Assembly (NCBI GenBank): GCA_020059605.1
Contig: JAGVBT010000025.1
Location: forward strand, 1-54,096
Source of the DNA: Deltaproteobacteria bacterium
GTDB lineage: Bacteria > Desulfobacterota > BSN033 > UBA1163
Direction: 5' to 3'
Length of the DNA: 54,096 bases
Below the pieces are notes generated by a model. That model was not told where the DNA came from and did no database searches. It was given only the letters and a program-made list of their open reading frames with translations. This document shows, one piece after another, positions 47,268 through 54,096 of this stretch (position 1 is its first letter; every line of letters starts with the position of its first letter). A program made the translations under genes and the position numbers.

Positions 47268-48470
47268 ATGGAGATCGTAGAGTTAAAAAAAGGAATCTAT
47301 TGGGTCGGGGCGATTGATTGGAATATCAGAGACTTCCACGGGTATTCCACCACCACGGGGACCACTTACAATGCTTATTTGATACTGGATGAGAAAAATG
47401 TCCTTGTAGATACGGTCAAGGCGCCGTTTTACTTAGAGATGCTTGGCCGGATTTCAGAGATCATTGACCCGTCGAAGATTGACATCATCATATCGAATCA
47501 TGTGGAGATGGACCATTCCAGTTCTCTCTCCCCGATCATAGAACGGATTGGCAACCCCGTCGTGGTGACTTCAGAGAGAGGAAAGGCGGGGCTGGGCAAG
47601 CATTATCGGGACCCGATGAATTTTAAAGTGGTGAAGACAGGGGAAAGTCTTTCCATTGGTCAACGCAACCTTTCCTTTGTGGAGGCCCCGATGCTTCACT
47701 GGCCGGACAGCATGTTCACTTATATCCCGGAAGACCGTGTCCTGCTACCCAATGATGCCTTCGGCCAGCATTTTGCTTCCTGTCAGAGGTTTGAGGATGA
47801 AGTGGGAGATGAGGTGATGAGGCATGCCGCAAAATATTTTGCCAATATCCTCTGGCCTCTTGCCCCCCTTATTTTAAAGAAAATAGACGAAGTCGCAAAA
47901 ATGGGCATTCCCATTGATATCATCGGGCCCAGCCATGGCCTCATCTGGAGAAAGAATCCCGGTCGAATCATTCAGGCCTATGTGGACTGGAGCCAGGGGA
48001 AAGCAAACCGCAAAGCCCTCGTCATCTATGATACGATGTGGGGAAGCACCGAGGCCCTGGCCAAGGGCATATTGAAAGGCCTGATTGAAGAAGGGGTGGA
48101 GGCGAAACTGCTCCATCTCCGTTCAAACCACCGGAGTGATATCATCGAGGAGATGCTGGAGGCCAAGGGGGTGCTTTTGGGTTCACCGACTTTGAATAAC
48201 GGGATGTTTCCCACAATGGGGGATTTTTTAACCTATATGAAGGGGTTGAGACCCAAGGGGAAAATTTTCGGCCTCTTTGGATCGTATGGATGGGGAGGGG
48301 GGGCGCTCAAGGAGATGAAGAAGAGTCTCGAACAGGAGAAGTTCGACCTCTGGGAGCAAGAACTGACTGCTCAGTATATTCCTGATCCGGAGGAGATAAA
48401 GGGTGCGATTCAATTTGGAAAGGAGTTTGCGAAGAAAATAGAAACGAATAGCACAAATGACAGCAAATGA
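47268..48470 (+). CDS. flavodiiron protein (FprA/ROO type)
   Basis: A 400-residue flavodiiron protein: the N-terminal beta-lactamase-like di-iron domain has the H-x-E-x-D-H motif in SNHVEMDHSS (about residues 76-85) with later ligands in MLHWPDSMFTY and GPSHGLIW, and the C-terminal flavodoxin domain starts VIYDTMWGSTEALAKGI (about 249-265) with SPTLNNGMFPTMG. It reduces oxygen (or NO) to water and protects anaerobes. The last about nine residues (TNSTNDSK) come from an intergenic repeat. Confidence 0.95.
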   Translation: MEIVELKKGIYWVGAIDWNIRDFHGYSTTTGTTYNAYLILDEKNVLVDTVKAPFYLEMLGRISEIIDPSKIDIIISNHVEMDHSSSLSPIIERIGNPVVVTSERGKAGLGKHYRDPMNFKVVKTGESLSIGQRNLSFVEAPMLHWPDSMFTYIPEDRVLLPNDAFGQHFASCQRFEDEVGDEVMRHAAKYFANILWPLAPLILKKIDEVAKMGIPIDIIGPSHGLIWRKNPGRIIQAYVDWSQGKANRKALVIYDTMWGSTEALAKGILKGLIEEGVEAKLLHLRSNHRSDIIEEMLEAKGVLLGSPTLNNGMFPTMGDFLTYMKGLRPKGKIFGLFGSYGWGGGALKEMKKSLEQEKFDLWEQELTAQYIPDPEEIKGAIQFGKEFAKKIETNSTNDSK

Positions 48471-48491
48471 CACGAATAGGTTTTATTCGTG
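48471..48491. repeat. hairpin directly after the flavodiiron gene
   Basis: CACGAATA-GGTTT-TATTCGTG, an 8-bp perfect stem right behind the stop codon, within a stretch of ACGAAT/AATTCG words. No T-run, so termination is uncertain. Confidence 0.5.
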
Positions 48492-48550
48492 GAATTCGTT
48501 ATCATTAGTGTAATTCGCTAGTTCACTTTAGGCACTTCCCACTTCTTGAT

Positions 48551-48943
48551 ATGGAAGAGTCACCCGGGGCTTATAATCCCATTGTTTTGGATCATTTAAA
48601 ACAACCAAGAAATATGGGGGAGATGGAGGATCCCGACGGAGTAGGCGAGGCCCGGAACCCTGTCTGCGGGGATACGATGAGGCTCTTCATTCGGGTTGAG
48701 TCAAACCGGATTGTCGATGTCGCCTTTCTCACCTTCGGTTGCGGTGCGGCGATCGCCTCATCGAGCCTTGCCACCGAGATGATCAAGGGCAAGACGATTG
48801 AAGAGGCCCTTGAGATTTCGGATGAGAATATCGTCCATGCCCTGGGCGGACTTCCAGCTTCAAAAATCCATTGTTCCATTCTTGCCGAAACGGCGATCCG
48901 CGCTGCGGTGACGGATTACCGGAAAAAGGGTAAAAAAGAATGA
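48551..48943 (+). CDS. NifU-like Fe-S scaffold protein (IscU type)
   Basis: A 130-residue IscU/NifU-N protein: YNPIVLDHLKQPRNMGEMED, GEARNPVCGDTMRLFIRV, FGCGAAIASSSL and KIHCSILAETAI provide the three conserved cysteines in the right order. It assembles iron-sulfur clusters on a scaffold. It overlaps the following tldE gene by four bases. IscS or NifS is not in the window. Confidence 0.93.
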   Translation: MEESPGAYNPIVLDHLKQPRNMGEMEDPDGVGEARNPVCGDTMRLFIRVESNRIVDVAFLTFGCGAAIASSSLATEMIKGKTIEEALEISDENIVHALGGLPASKIHCSILAETAIRAAVTDYRKKGKKE

Positions 48944-50295
48944 CAGGAAAAGAGGCTTGCCTCCGTTTATTGAAGGATGTGGTTCGGGAATCACGTGCTG
49001 ATCAGACCGAGGCCCTTCTTATGACGGAGGATTCATCCCTTACCCGTTTCGCCAACTCCTCGGTCCATCAGCATGTCGCCGAGAGAAACAGGACATTGAT
49101 CCTCAGGGTCGTGATGAATAAGAGGATCGTCGTGTTTACAACCAATCTCCTTGACCGTGCCTCCATCAGAGATTTAATAAAAAAAGCGGTTTCTCTGGCC
49201 GAAATTCAGCATCCCAATGATGAATTCGTCTCGTTGCCTAGCCCCCAACCCATCCCCAGAATAACCACCTTCAATGAAAATATAAAAACTCTAACTCCGG
49301 ATCGAAAGGTGAAGGGAATCAATGATCTCTTCAAAATGGTGAAGGAGGAAGGTTTAAAAGCTTCAGGCTCTTTTTCGAATGGAGCGGTGGAAGTCGCCGT
49401 GGTGAACTCACTGGGAGTAGAAGCTTATCAGAGATATTCGGATCTCGTTTTTCATCTGATCGTTGCAAATGAGAGAGGGTCGGGCTACGCCGGTTTTGTG
49501 TCGAGAGATCCGAATCGCCTCGATATCCATTCCCTTGCCGGAGAAGCGATTGGAAAGGCCTCGAGAGGAGAACCGGTTCAAATTGAGCCAGGAGAGTATG
49601 AGGTCGTTTTGGAGCCCTATGCCGTGAGCGAACTCCTGTCCTTTCTTGGCTATCTGGGTTTCCATGCCCTGGCTGTCCAGGAGGAAAGAAGCTTCTTCTG
49701 CAATCAAATTGGGCGGAAGTTGGTGGACTCAAGGGTGACCCTCTATGATGACGGCCTTGATCCCGAAGGATTGCAGATTCCCTTCGACTTTGAAGGTATT
49801 CCCAAGCAGAGAGTGGTTTTTTTTGAGGGAGGTGTGGCCAAAGAGGTGACCTATGATTCTTTCACCGGAAACCGTGAAGGAAAGGATTCCACGGGACACG
49901 GCCTCATTGCGCCCAATACCGAGGGGCCCATTCCCATCAATCTCTTTATGAAGGAAGGGGGATCCTCCCTGGAAGAGATGGTCGGGTCTGTCCGAAAAGG
50001 GATCTATGTCACCCGTTTTCATTACACCAACGTGGTCGAACCGATGAAGGCCGTACTGACCGGGATGACACGGGATGGGACTTTTTTGATTGAAGAAGGG
50101 GAGATCAAGCAGCCGATTAAGAACCTGAGGTTTACGGAATCTGTTCTCCGGGCTCTCTCTCGGGTCAGCGCGGTCTCCAGAGACCGGAGGATCTGCTCCG
50201 AGGGCACGGTCTATTCAAGGCGTTTCATCACAGGTGTCGTAGCGCCGGCCATCAAGGTGGACGGGTTCAACTTTTCGGGAGTATCAGCGTTATAA
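48940..50295 (+). CDS. TldE/PmbA metallopeptidase-related protein
   Basis: A 451-residue TldE-type protein: VHQHVAERNRTLILRVV, FSNGAVEVAVVNSLGVEAYQ, SFFCNQIGRKLVDSRVTLYD and GVVAPAIKVDGFNFSG. TldE lacks the HExxxH motif of its partner TldD and forms the non-catalytic half of the TldD/E protease involved in peptide processing. Its stop is directly followed by inverted-repeat words. The partner gene starts 482 bp downstream, separated by a four-helix-bundle gene. Confidence 0.9.
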   Translation: MTGKEACLRLLKDVVRESRADQTEALLMTEDSSLTRFANSSVHQHVAERNRTLILRVVMNKRIVVFTTNLLDRASIRDLIKKAVSLAEIQHPNDEFVSLPSPQPIPRITTFNENIKTLTPDRKVKGINDLFKMVKEEGLKASGSFSNGAVEVAVVNSLGVEAYQRYSDLVFHLIVANERGSGYAGFVSRDPNRLDIHSLAGEAIGKASRGEPVQIEPGEYEVVLEPYAVSELLSFLGYLGFHALAVQEERSFFCNQIGRKLVDSRVTLYDDGLDPEGLQIPFDFEGIPKQRVVFFEGGVAKEVTYDSFTGNREGKDSTGHGLIAPNTEGPIPINLFMKEGGSSLEEMVGSVRKGIYVTRFHYTNVVEPMKAVLTGMTRDGTFLIEEGEIKQPIKNLRFTESVLRALSRVSAVSRDRRICSEGTVYSRRFITGVVAPAIKVDGFNFSGVSAL

Positions 50296-50750
50296 GTGAC
50301 TAAAGTTTAAAGTGACTAAAGTGAGCTAAAGTTTAAAATAACTAAAATTGAAAAAAAATGGACAATAAAGAATTTTCTAAACTACTTGAGAAAAGGACTC
50401 GTGACTTTGACGTCAGGATTATTCGGTTATCAACTGCTTTGCCCAATACACCTGAAGGTAGGGAAATAAGGAAACAGATTACCAAGTCAGGGACTTCTGT
50501 TGGAGCGAATTATCGTGAGGCAAACAGGGCCAGAAGCAGGGCTGATTTTAAAAATAAGATTAGAATCTGTGAGAGCGAAGCAAGCGAAACGCAGTATTGG
50601 TTGGAAGTCATTGGAGACCTTGAATGGTTATCCCGGGAAAGATTGAAACCTGAATATGATGAATGTGACGAGTTGTTGGCAATCTTTTCCTCTATTGGTA
50701 AGAAATAACTTTAGTCACTTTAGTTCACTTGTAACTTTAGCTCACTCACT
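50293..50750 (+). mobile_element. putative inverted-repeat-flanked element carrying a four-helix-bundle gene
   Basis: The gene at 50358-50708 is bracketed by AGTGACTAAAGT / GTGAGCTAAAGTT words on the left (50296-50345) and their inverted forms ACTTTAGTCACTTTAGTTCAC and AACTTTAGCTCACT on the right (50706-50750). The same inverted words occur without a gene at 52219-52319. This looks like an inserted unit between tldE and tldD; no target-site duplication or transposase is visible. Confidence 0.45.
50358..50708 (+). CDS. four-helix-bundle protein of the 23S-rRNA intervening-sequence type
   Basis: A 116-residue helical protein with the signature RIIRLSTALPNTPEGREIRK, SGTSVGANYREANRARSRAD and KIRICESEASETQYWLEV. 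This family (TIGR02436-like, sometimes called S23) is best known from intervening sequences in 23S rRNA genes but is widely scattered elsewhere, usually with unknown role. ATG 50358 follows AAAAAAA without a clear ribosome-binding site. It sits between two genes that are normally adjacent and is flanked by inverted repeats. Confidence 0.88.
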   Translation: MDNKEFSKLLEKRTRDFDVRIIRLSTALPNTPEGREIRKQITKSGTSVGANYREANRARSRADFKNKIRICESEASETQYWLEVIGDLEWLSRERLKPEYDECDELLAIFSSIGKK

Positions 50751-50776
50751 ATGGGCAATCTTTAAAAGGCAAAAAG

Positions 50777-52228
50777 ATGAAGGAACTTGTTGGGAATATT
50801 CTTGATCTGGCTAAGCTCAAAAGGGTGGACTATGCCGACATCCGTATTGTTCACAGACGAACTGAAGAGATCGGGGTGAAGAACGGAAAGGTGGAGGCTT
50901 TTACCTACGATGAGGATTTTGGATTCGGTATCCGGATCCTCTTTTCTGGAGCCTGGGGATTTGCCTCTAGCTTTAACTTAACGAAGAAAGAGATGGAAGC
51001 CGTTTTTACCAAGGCGTTCAAGATTGCCAGAGCAAGTTTAAAAGCAAAAGGAACCGGAGTTGACTATCCGCATGCTCCTCAAAGGGTGGATCAATACAGA
51101 ACCCCTGTTGCTACCGATCCCTTTGAAGTTTCGCATGAAAAAAAGATGAGTCTTCTCCTGGGGGCCGATGAGGCCATCCGCAGAAATAAAGGTGTGAAGA
51201 TCTCAGAAGCCTTTATGGGATCGTATAAAACCGAGAAGACGTTCGCCTCCACAGAGGGTTCCTATATCCGGCAGGAGATCGTGGAGTGCGGCGCGGGAAT
51301 TTCTGCGACCGCCATCGATAAGGGGGAAATCCAGATCCGATCCTATCCCAATTCCTTCCGGGGAAATTTTGCCACGAGAGGGTACGAATGGATTGAGGTC
51401 TTGGCCTTACAGGACCATGCAGAAAGGGTTGCAGAGGAGGCAGTTCAACTTCTTTCCGCAACCCCCTGCCCATCAAAAGTGACAACCCTGATTCTCGATA
51501 ATTCCCAGTTGGCCCTCCAGGTTCATGAGTCCATCGGCCATCCCATTGAGCTTGACCGGGTTCTCGGGACAGAGGCGAGTTATGCAGGGACCAGTTTTAT
51601 TAGGCCGGAGATGGTAGGCTCCTTTCAGTATGGTTCGGAGATCGTCAATGTGGTGGCGGATGCCACCTATCCCGGAGGATTGGGCACTTTCGGATATGAT
51701 GATGAGGGAACCCAGGCACAGAGGGTCCCCATCATCTCTCAGGGGATTCTGGTCAATCTTCTCACTTCGAGAGAGACCGCCCGCACTCTCGGAAAAGAGA
51801 GCAACGGGACCATGAGGGCGGACGGCTGGAACCGGATTCCCCTGATCCGTATGACCAACATCAATCTGGAGCCCGGGGAATGGGCCCTGCAGGATATGAT
51901 CTCCGATACGGAAGAGGGGATTTTCCTGAGTACGAATCGGAGCTGGTCGATCGATGACAAAAGGATCAATTTCCAGTTCGGGACGGAGATCGGATGGGAG
52001 ATCAGAAAAGGGAAGCTTGGTGAGATGGTCAAGAATCCCACCTATACGGGGATTACTCCCCAATTCTGGAATTCCTGCGACGCCATTGCCCATCAGGGCC
52101 ACTGGCAGATGTGGGGAACGCCCAATTGCGGCAAAGGAGAGCCGGGCCAGGTCGCCCATGTGGGGCACGGCGCCGCGCCTGCCCGGTTCAGAAATGTTCA
52201 GGTAGGAGTGATGAAAGGAAGTGACTAA
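50777..52228 (+). CDS. tldD: TldD metallopeptidase
   Basis: A 483-residue TldD: VHESIGHPIELDRVLG carries the HExxxH zinc motif, followed by SYAGTSFI and GLGTFGYDDEGTQAQRVPII, and near the end HQGHWQMWGTPNCGKGEPGQ. With TldE it degrades unfolded or microcin-type peptides. The last residues GSD and the stop lie in the intergenic inverted repeat that starts at 52219. Confidence 0.95.
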   Translation: MKELVGNILDLAKLKRVDYADIRIVHRRTEEIGVKNGKVEAFTYDEDFGFGIRILFSGAWGFASSFNLTKKEMEAVFTKAFKIARASLKAKGTGVDYPHAPQRVDQYRTPVATDPFEVSHEKKMSLLLGADEAIRRNKGVKISEAFMGSYKTEKTFASTEGSYIRQEIVECGAGISATAIDKGEIQIRSYPNSFRGNFATRGYEWIEVLALQDHAERVAEEAVQLLSATPCPSKVTTLILDNSQLALQVHESIGHPIELDRVLGTEASYAGTSFIRPEMVGSFQYGSEIVNVVADATYPGGLGTFGYDDEGTQAQRVPIISQGILVNLLTSRETARTLGKESNGTMRADGWNRIPLIRMTNINLEPGEWALQDMISDTEEGIFLSTNRSWSIDDKRINFQFGTEIGWEIRKGKLGEMVKNPTYTGITPQFWNSCDAIAHQGHWQMWGTPNCGKGEPGQVAHVGHGAAPARFRNVQVGVMKGSD

Positions 52229-52319
52229 AGTGAACTAAAGTTGAAGGTGCCTAAAGTTAAAATCTTTAATTTCTTAAAAACTTTAGTCACTTTAGTTCAC
52301 TTGCAACTTTAGTCACTTT
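52219..52319. repeat. gene-less copy of the tldE-tldD inverted repeat
   Basis: AAGTGACTAAAGTGAACTAA on the left and ACTTTAGTCACTTTAGTTCA on the right are exact inverted relatives with about 35 bp between. It provides the tldD stop codon on one strand and the stop of the 51-aa gene on the other. Confidence 0.75.
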
Positions 52320-52464
52320 CTTTTTTGGTGACGTCTTCAGCGTAACCCTCCCGGAAGCCTTCGACAACCTTCTCAGAGACCTTCTTGGTCGCTTTAAAGA
52401 TTTTCTTCAAGCCTTCCTTGAATAACTCTTTGGCTTGTTCCAGTTCTTCTTTCTCTTCTTTCAT
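52309..52464 (-). CDS. 51-aa charged helical protein
   Basis: A small reverse-strand gene absent from longer gene lists: MKEEKEELEQAKELFKEGLK..., rich in Glu and Lys and clearly helical, ending TKKESD. Its last three residues and stop come from the inverted repeat. Upstream, AAAAATAGCGATG offers only a weak ribosome-binding site. Function unknown, coiled-coil-like. Confidence 0.55.
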   Translation of the reverse strand: MKEEKEELEQAKELFKEGLKKIFKATKKVSEKVVEGFREGYAEDVTKKESD

Positions 52465-52538
52465 CGCTATTTTTTCTATGCTTTTTCACATGGATTGAGT
52501 CTTTTTTAACTCCGAACCTCCAGCTCCGCGCTGTTATT

Positions 52539-53129
52539 TTATTTGGCCATCTGTTTCATCTTATCAATCTGAGCCCTTATACGATTCGCCCTTTCACTAT
52601 TCGGATCGACTTTCAGATATTCCTCCCAGGTCTTAATCGCCCCCTGGATGTCGTTTTTATCATGGAGAAGCACAATGCCTATGTTGTATCGGCTATTGAC
52701 GTGTTTCGGATCGGATTGGACGGCTTTTTTAAACTCCTCGATCGCACGGTCAAAGTCTCCCATAGCCCTGTACATGATTCCCATATCCGTCCTCACATCC
52801 GCATTATCCGGTTTGATGGCAAGATACTGACTGTAAGACTCAATTGCCTCTTTCGGCTGACCGGTATCGAAGTAGAGATTTCCGAGTTCCACTAAAGCCG
52901 GCAGGTTTTTGGGGTCTTTTTTGATCATCTCCTTTAGAGATTGGATCTTCAGGGTTGTCTCCGCAGGGTCAGGGCCGGGGGGAGGCATTTGGGGGCCTGG
53001 AGCTTCCGCTTTCTTTTCCACTCCCCTGTCTATTCCCTTGGTTCCTCTCAGGATGGCCACGGTTGCCCCGGTAATGAATCCCGCGAGAAATGCAATCACA
53101 ATGCACAGGATGACGGTCTCTTTTTTCAT
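52539..53129 (-). CDS. membrane-anchored TPR protein
   Basis: A 196-residue protein with an N-terminal membrane anchor (ILCIVIAFLAGFITGATVAI, about residues 7-26), a proline-rich linker (PGPQMPPPGPDPAE) and three or four TPR units (for example LPALVELGNLYFDTGQPKEA, NADVRTDMGIMYRAMGDFDR). It resembles TPR proteins of cytochrome-c biogenesis or envelope scaffolds; the TPR helices face the periplasm if the anchor is N-in. No partner is identifiable. Confidence 0.87.
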   Translation of the reverse strand: MKKETVILCIVIAFLAGFITGATVAILRGTKGIDRGVEKKAEAPGPQMPPPGPDPAETTLKIQSLKEMIKKDPKNLPALVELGNLYFDTGQPKEAIESYSQYLAIKPDNADVRTDMGIMYRAMGDFDRAIEEFKKAVQSDPKHVNSRYNIGIVLLHDKNDIQGAIKTWEEYLKVDPNSERANRIRAQIDKMKQMAK

Positions 53130-53245
53130 TGCTTATATCTCCCTTTTTTAAATTATTTTATCGTAAAAGGATGAAATAAGCAAATGGGGACGAGAAGGGG
53201 GTTGGCAGTGTATCGAGAGGTTCGTGCTCTTCGATTGGATAGAAT

Positions 53246-53279
53246 CCGGGGGGCCCATCTTAAAGAAGAGCCCCCCGGG
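53246..53279. repeat. GC-rich inverted repeat
   Basis: CCGGGGGGC...GCCCCCCGG around ATCTTAAAGAAGA, 7 bases downstream of the last reverse-strand gene end (53286). Without a T-run it is a weak terminator candidate. Confidence 0.5.
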
Positions 53280-53285
53280 AGTGCA

Positions 53286-54096
53286 TCAGTTTACAAGGAT
53301 GTTAACCGGGACAGGGACCTCCGACTCGGAGATGAGATTGCCCTGGATGATGAGGTTTCCAGCCGAGTATTCATTGCCGGGCTCGCCATCTTTCACGCTG
53401 ACGTAATAACCCCCGAGGGTTTTGAACCTTGCTTCAAGAAACCCGCGTCTCTCTGAACCTGAGATCCGCGCCGTAAAGCCATAGGTCGAATGGGTCTGTT
53501 CATCTATGGTGTGGGCTGAACAGAGAAAGTCGAGGATGCTACCGGAGAGATAATTTAGATTGAGGGGTTCCGTAAACCACTCCTCGCTCTCCGCGTCGTA
53601 TTCATACCGGTCAGCCTTCAGAATATTCTTTTCAGGATCCCACTCGTAAATTTTTATGTATGCAGGAAAAGTTTCGTGATGTTTGGCCCAGATTGAATTC
53701 TGCATTTCATACCCCATATACCTTTCATTCATCTTGAACCACTTTCCTACCCAGACGCTCATATCAAGCTCGTTCCCAGTGGTAGTGACGGTAGTGGAGG
53801 CGCTCATGCTGTTGGAGACATTTCCTGCGGCATCCTTGGCCCAGGCATAGAGGGTTTTTGTCCCGGCCGAGGCAAAGGTGTGGCTGGTTGGCGGTGTTGC
53901 CGTCCAGCCGGTTGCCGAGGCAGCGGGTTTGGTTGCGGATTCGGTAAGGAGATAGCCGCTTACTCCGACATTATCCGTGGCCCCGAGGGCTGTGACCGAG
54001 ACGGTCAGCGAGCTCGAAGTCGCCGGGATGGTGAAAGACGTGACCGAGGGAGGTGTCGAATCAGCAGCGGGCGGGAGAGTGATGGTGGTATTTGCG
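53286..54096 (-). CDS. surface or secreted protein with Ig-like repeat (partial, cut at window edge)
   Basis: The reverse-strand frame stays open to the window end. Reading from the edge: a beta-sandwich repeat of a type frequent in Desulfobacterota surface proteins (PPSVTSFTIPATSSSLTVSV, ATDNVGVSGYLLTES, TKTLYAWAKDAAGNVS), then a C-terminal domain (LDMSVWVGKWFKMNERYMGY, IKIYEWDPEKN) ending ...VPVPVNILVN. A start lies beyond base 54096. Such proteins are usually large and extracellular. The ATG at 53807 is only an internal Met. Confidence 0.85.
   Translation of the reverse strand, partial: ANTTITLPPAADSTPPSVTSFTIPATSSSLTVSVTALGATDNVGVSGYLLTESATKPAASATGWTATPPTSHTFASAGTKTLYAWAKDAAGNVSNSMSASTTVTTTGNELDMSVWVGKWFKMNERYMGYEMQNSIWAKHHETFPAYIKIYEWDPEKNILKADRYEYDAESEEWFTEPLNLNYLSGSILDFLCSAHTIDEQTHSTYGFTARISGSERRGFLEARFKTLGGYYVSVKDGEPGNEYSAGNLIIQGNLISESEVPVPVNILVN

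Noticed and set aside
1..54096. tRNA, rRNA or transposase genes
   Set aside because: I looked for typical tRNA 3' ends, rRNA stretches and transposase-like DDE or HUH proteins and saw none that I could support.

Overview
The window falls into two very different parts. Bases 1 to about 18,200 are an integron gene-cassette array. Short mostly single-gene units, all read left to right, are separated by attC recombination sites: I can place 23 complete sites and one damaged one. Each runs from a left core of the type RYYYAAC to a right core of the type GTTRRRY around a folded, partly palindromic middle. No integrase gene or attI site is present. Because genes read away from attI, the integrase, if it exists, should lie to the left of base 1. 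The rest of the window (about 18.2 to 54.1 kb) is an ordinary bacterial chromosome. Genes for a Gram-negative outer membrane (LptD, LpxH, LpxL, heptose and rhamnose pathways), a flavodiiron protein, TldD/TldE and an accD-folC pair suggest an anaerobic or microaerobic Gram-negative bacterium, most likely of the Desulfobacterota (former Deltaproteobacteria). This assignment is an inference from gene content. CASSETTE CARGO. The cassettes carry a CBS-HEPN protein, an isochorismatase-like hydrolase, toxin-antitoxin-like pairs (a DUF2283 pair, a DUF4160/DUF2442 pair, BrnT/BrnA, a ribbon-helix-helix/RelE pair), an enoyl-CoA hydratase, a rhodanese lacking its cysteine, a glyoxalase-fold protein, an AlkD-like HEAT protein, two further HEPN-like proteins, a complete restriction-modification pair, a DUF4238 protein, a PD-(D/E)xK nuclease-like protein, an EthD-like protein, an AAC(6')-like acetyltransferase coupled to a methyltransferase, and several unknowns. 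Base composition and attC type change from cassette to cassette, as expected for genes drawn from a mixed environmental pool. A gene-less unit of about 165 bp, essentially a long attC on its own, occurs three times (2146-2317, 9913-10084, 12675-12846) next to different genes. The array ends at a damaged attC near 18,130-18,200, followed by a nucleotidyltransferase with an early stop codon and a YciI-like gene. CHROMOSOMAL PART. 19.2-25.2 kb: a membrane spermidine-synthase-like protein, a DUF72 protein, hisI-hisG and an RlmD-type rRNA methyltransferase. 25.4-29.7 kb: accD-folC-lptD. 29.7-34.5 kb: nucleotide-sugar genes (rmlA, an rmlC-like gene, rmlB, rmlD, ugd). 34.6-37.2 kb: lpxH, gmhB, a Trm112-like gene and an lpxL-like acyltransferase, so 25-37 kb is largely envelope building. 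37.4-40.6 kb, reverse strand: an HNH nuclease, two unknown genes, a DUF547 protein and a sigma-70 factor. The sigma gene has a leader that looks like a transcription attenuator. 41.1-45.8 kb: a PHP phosphoesterase, a small EamA protein, a radical SAM protein, AzlC/AzlD and a methyltransferase. 46.2-54.1 kb: a lipoprotein, a triple zinc-knuckle protein, a flavodiiron protein, a NifU-like scaffold, tldE and tldD with a four-helix-bundle (23S intervening-sequence-type) gene inserted between them inside inverted repeats, a TPR protein, and the end of a large surface protein cut by the window edge. Intergenic regions in this part hold families of short repeated words that often supply the last codons and stop codons of neighbouring genes. 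The signals I rate highest are the three-copy gene-less cassette, the attenuator-like leader of the sigma gene, the inverted-repeat-flanked four-helix-bundle element with its gene-less relative, and the defence-like cargo of the integron array.
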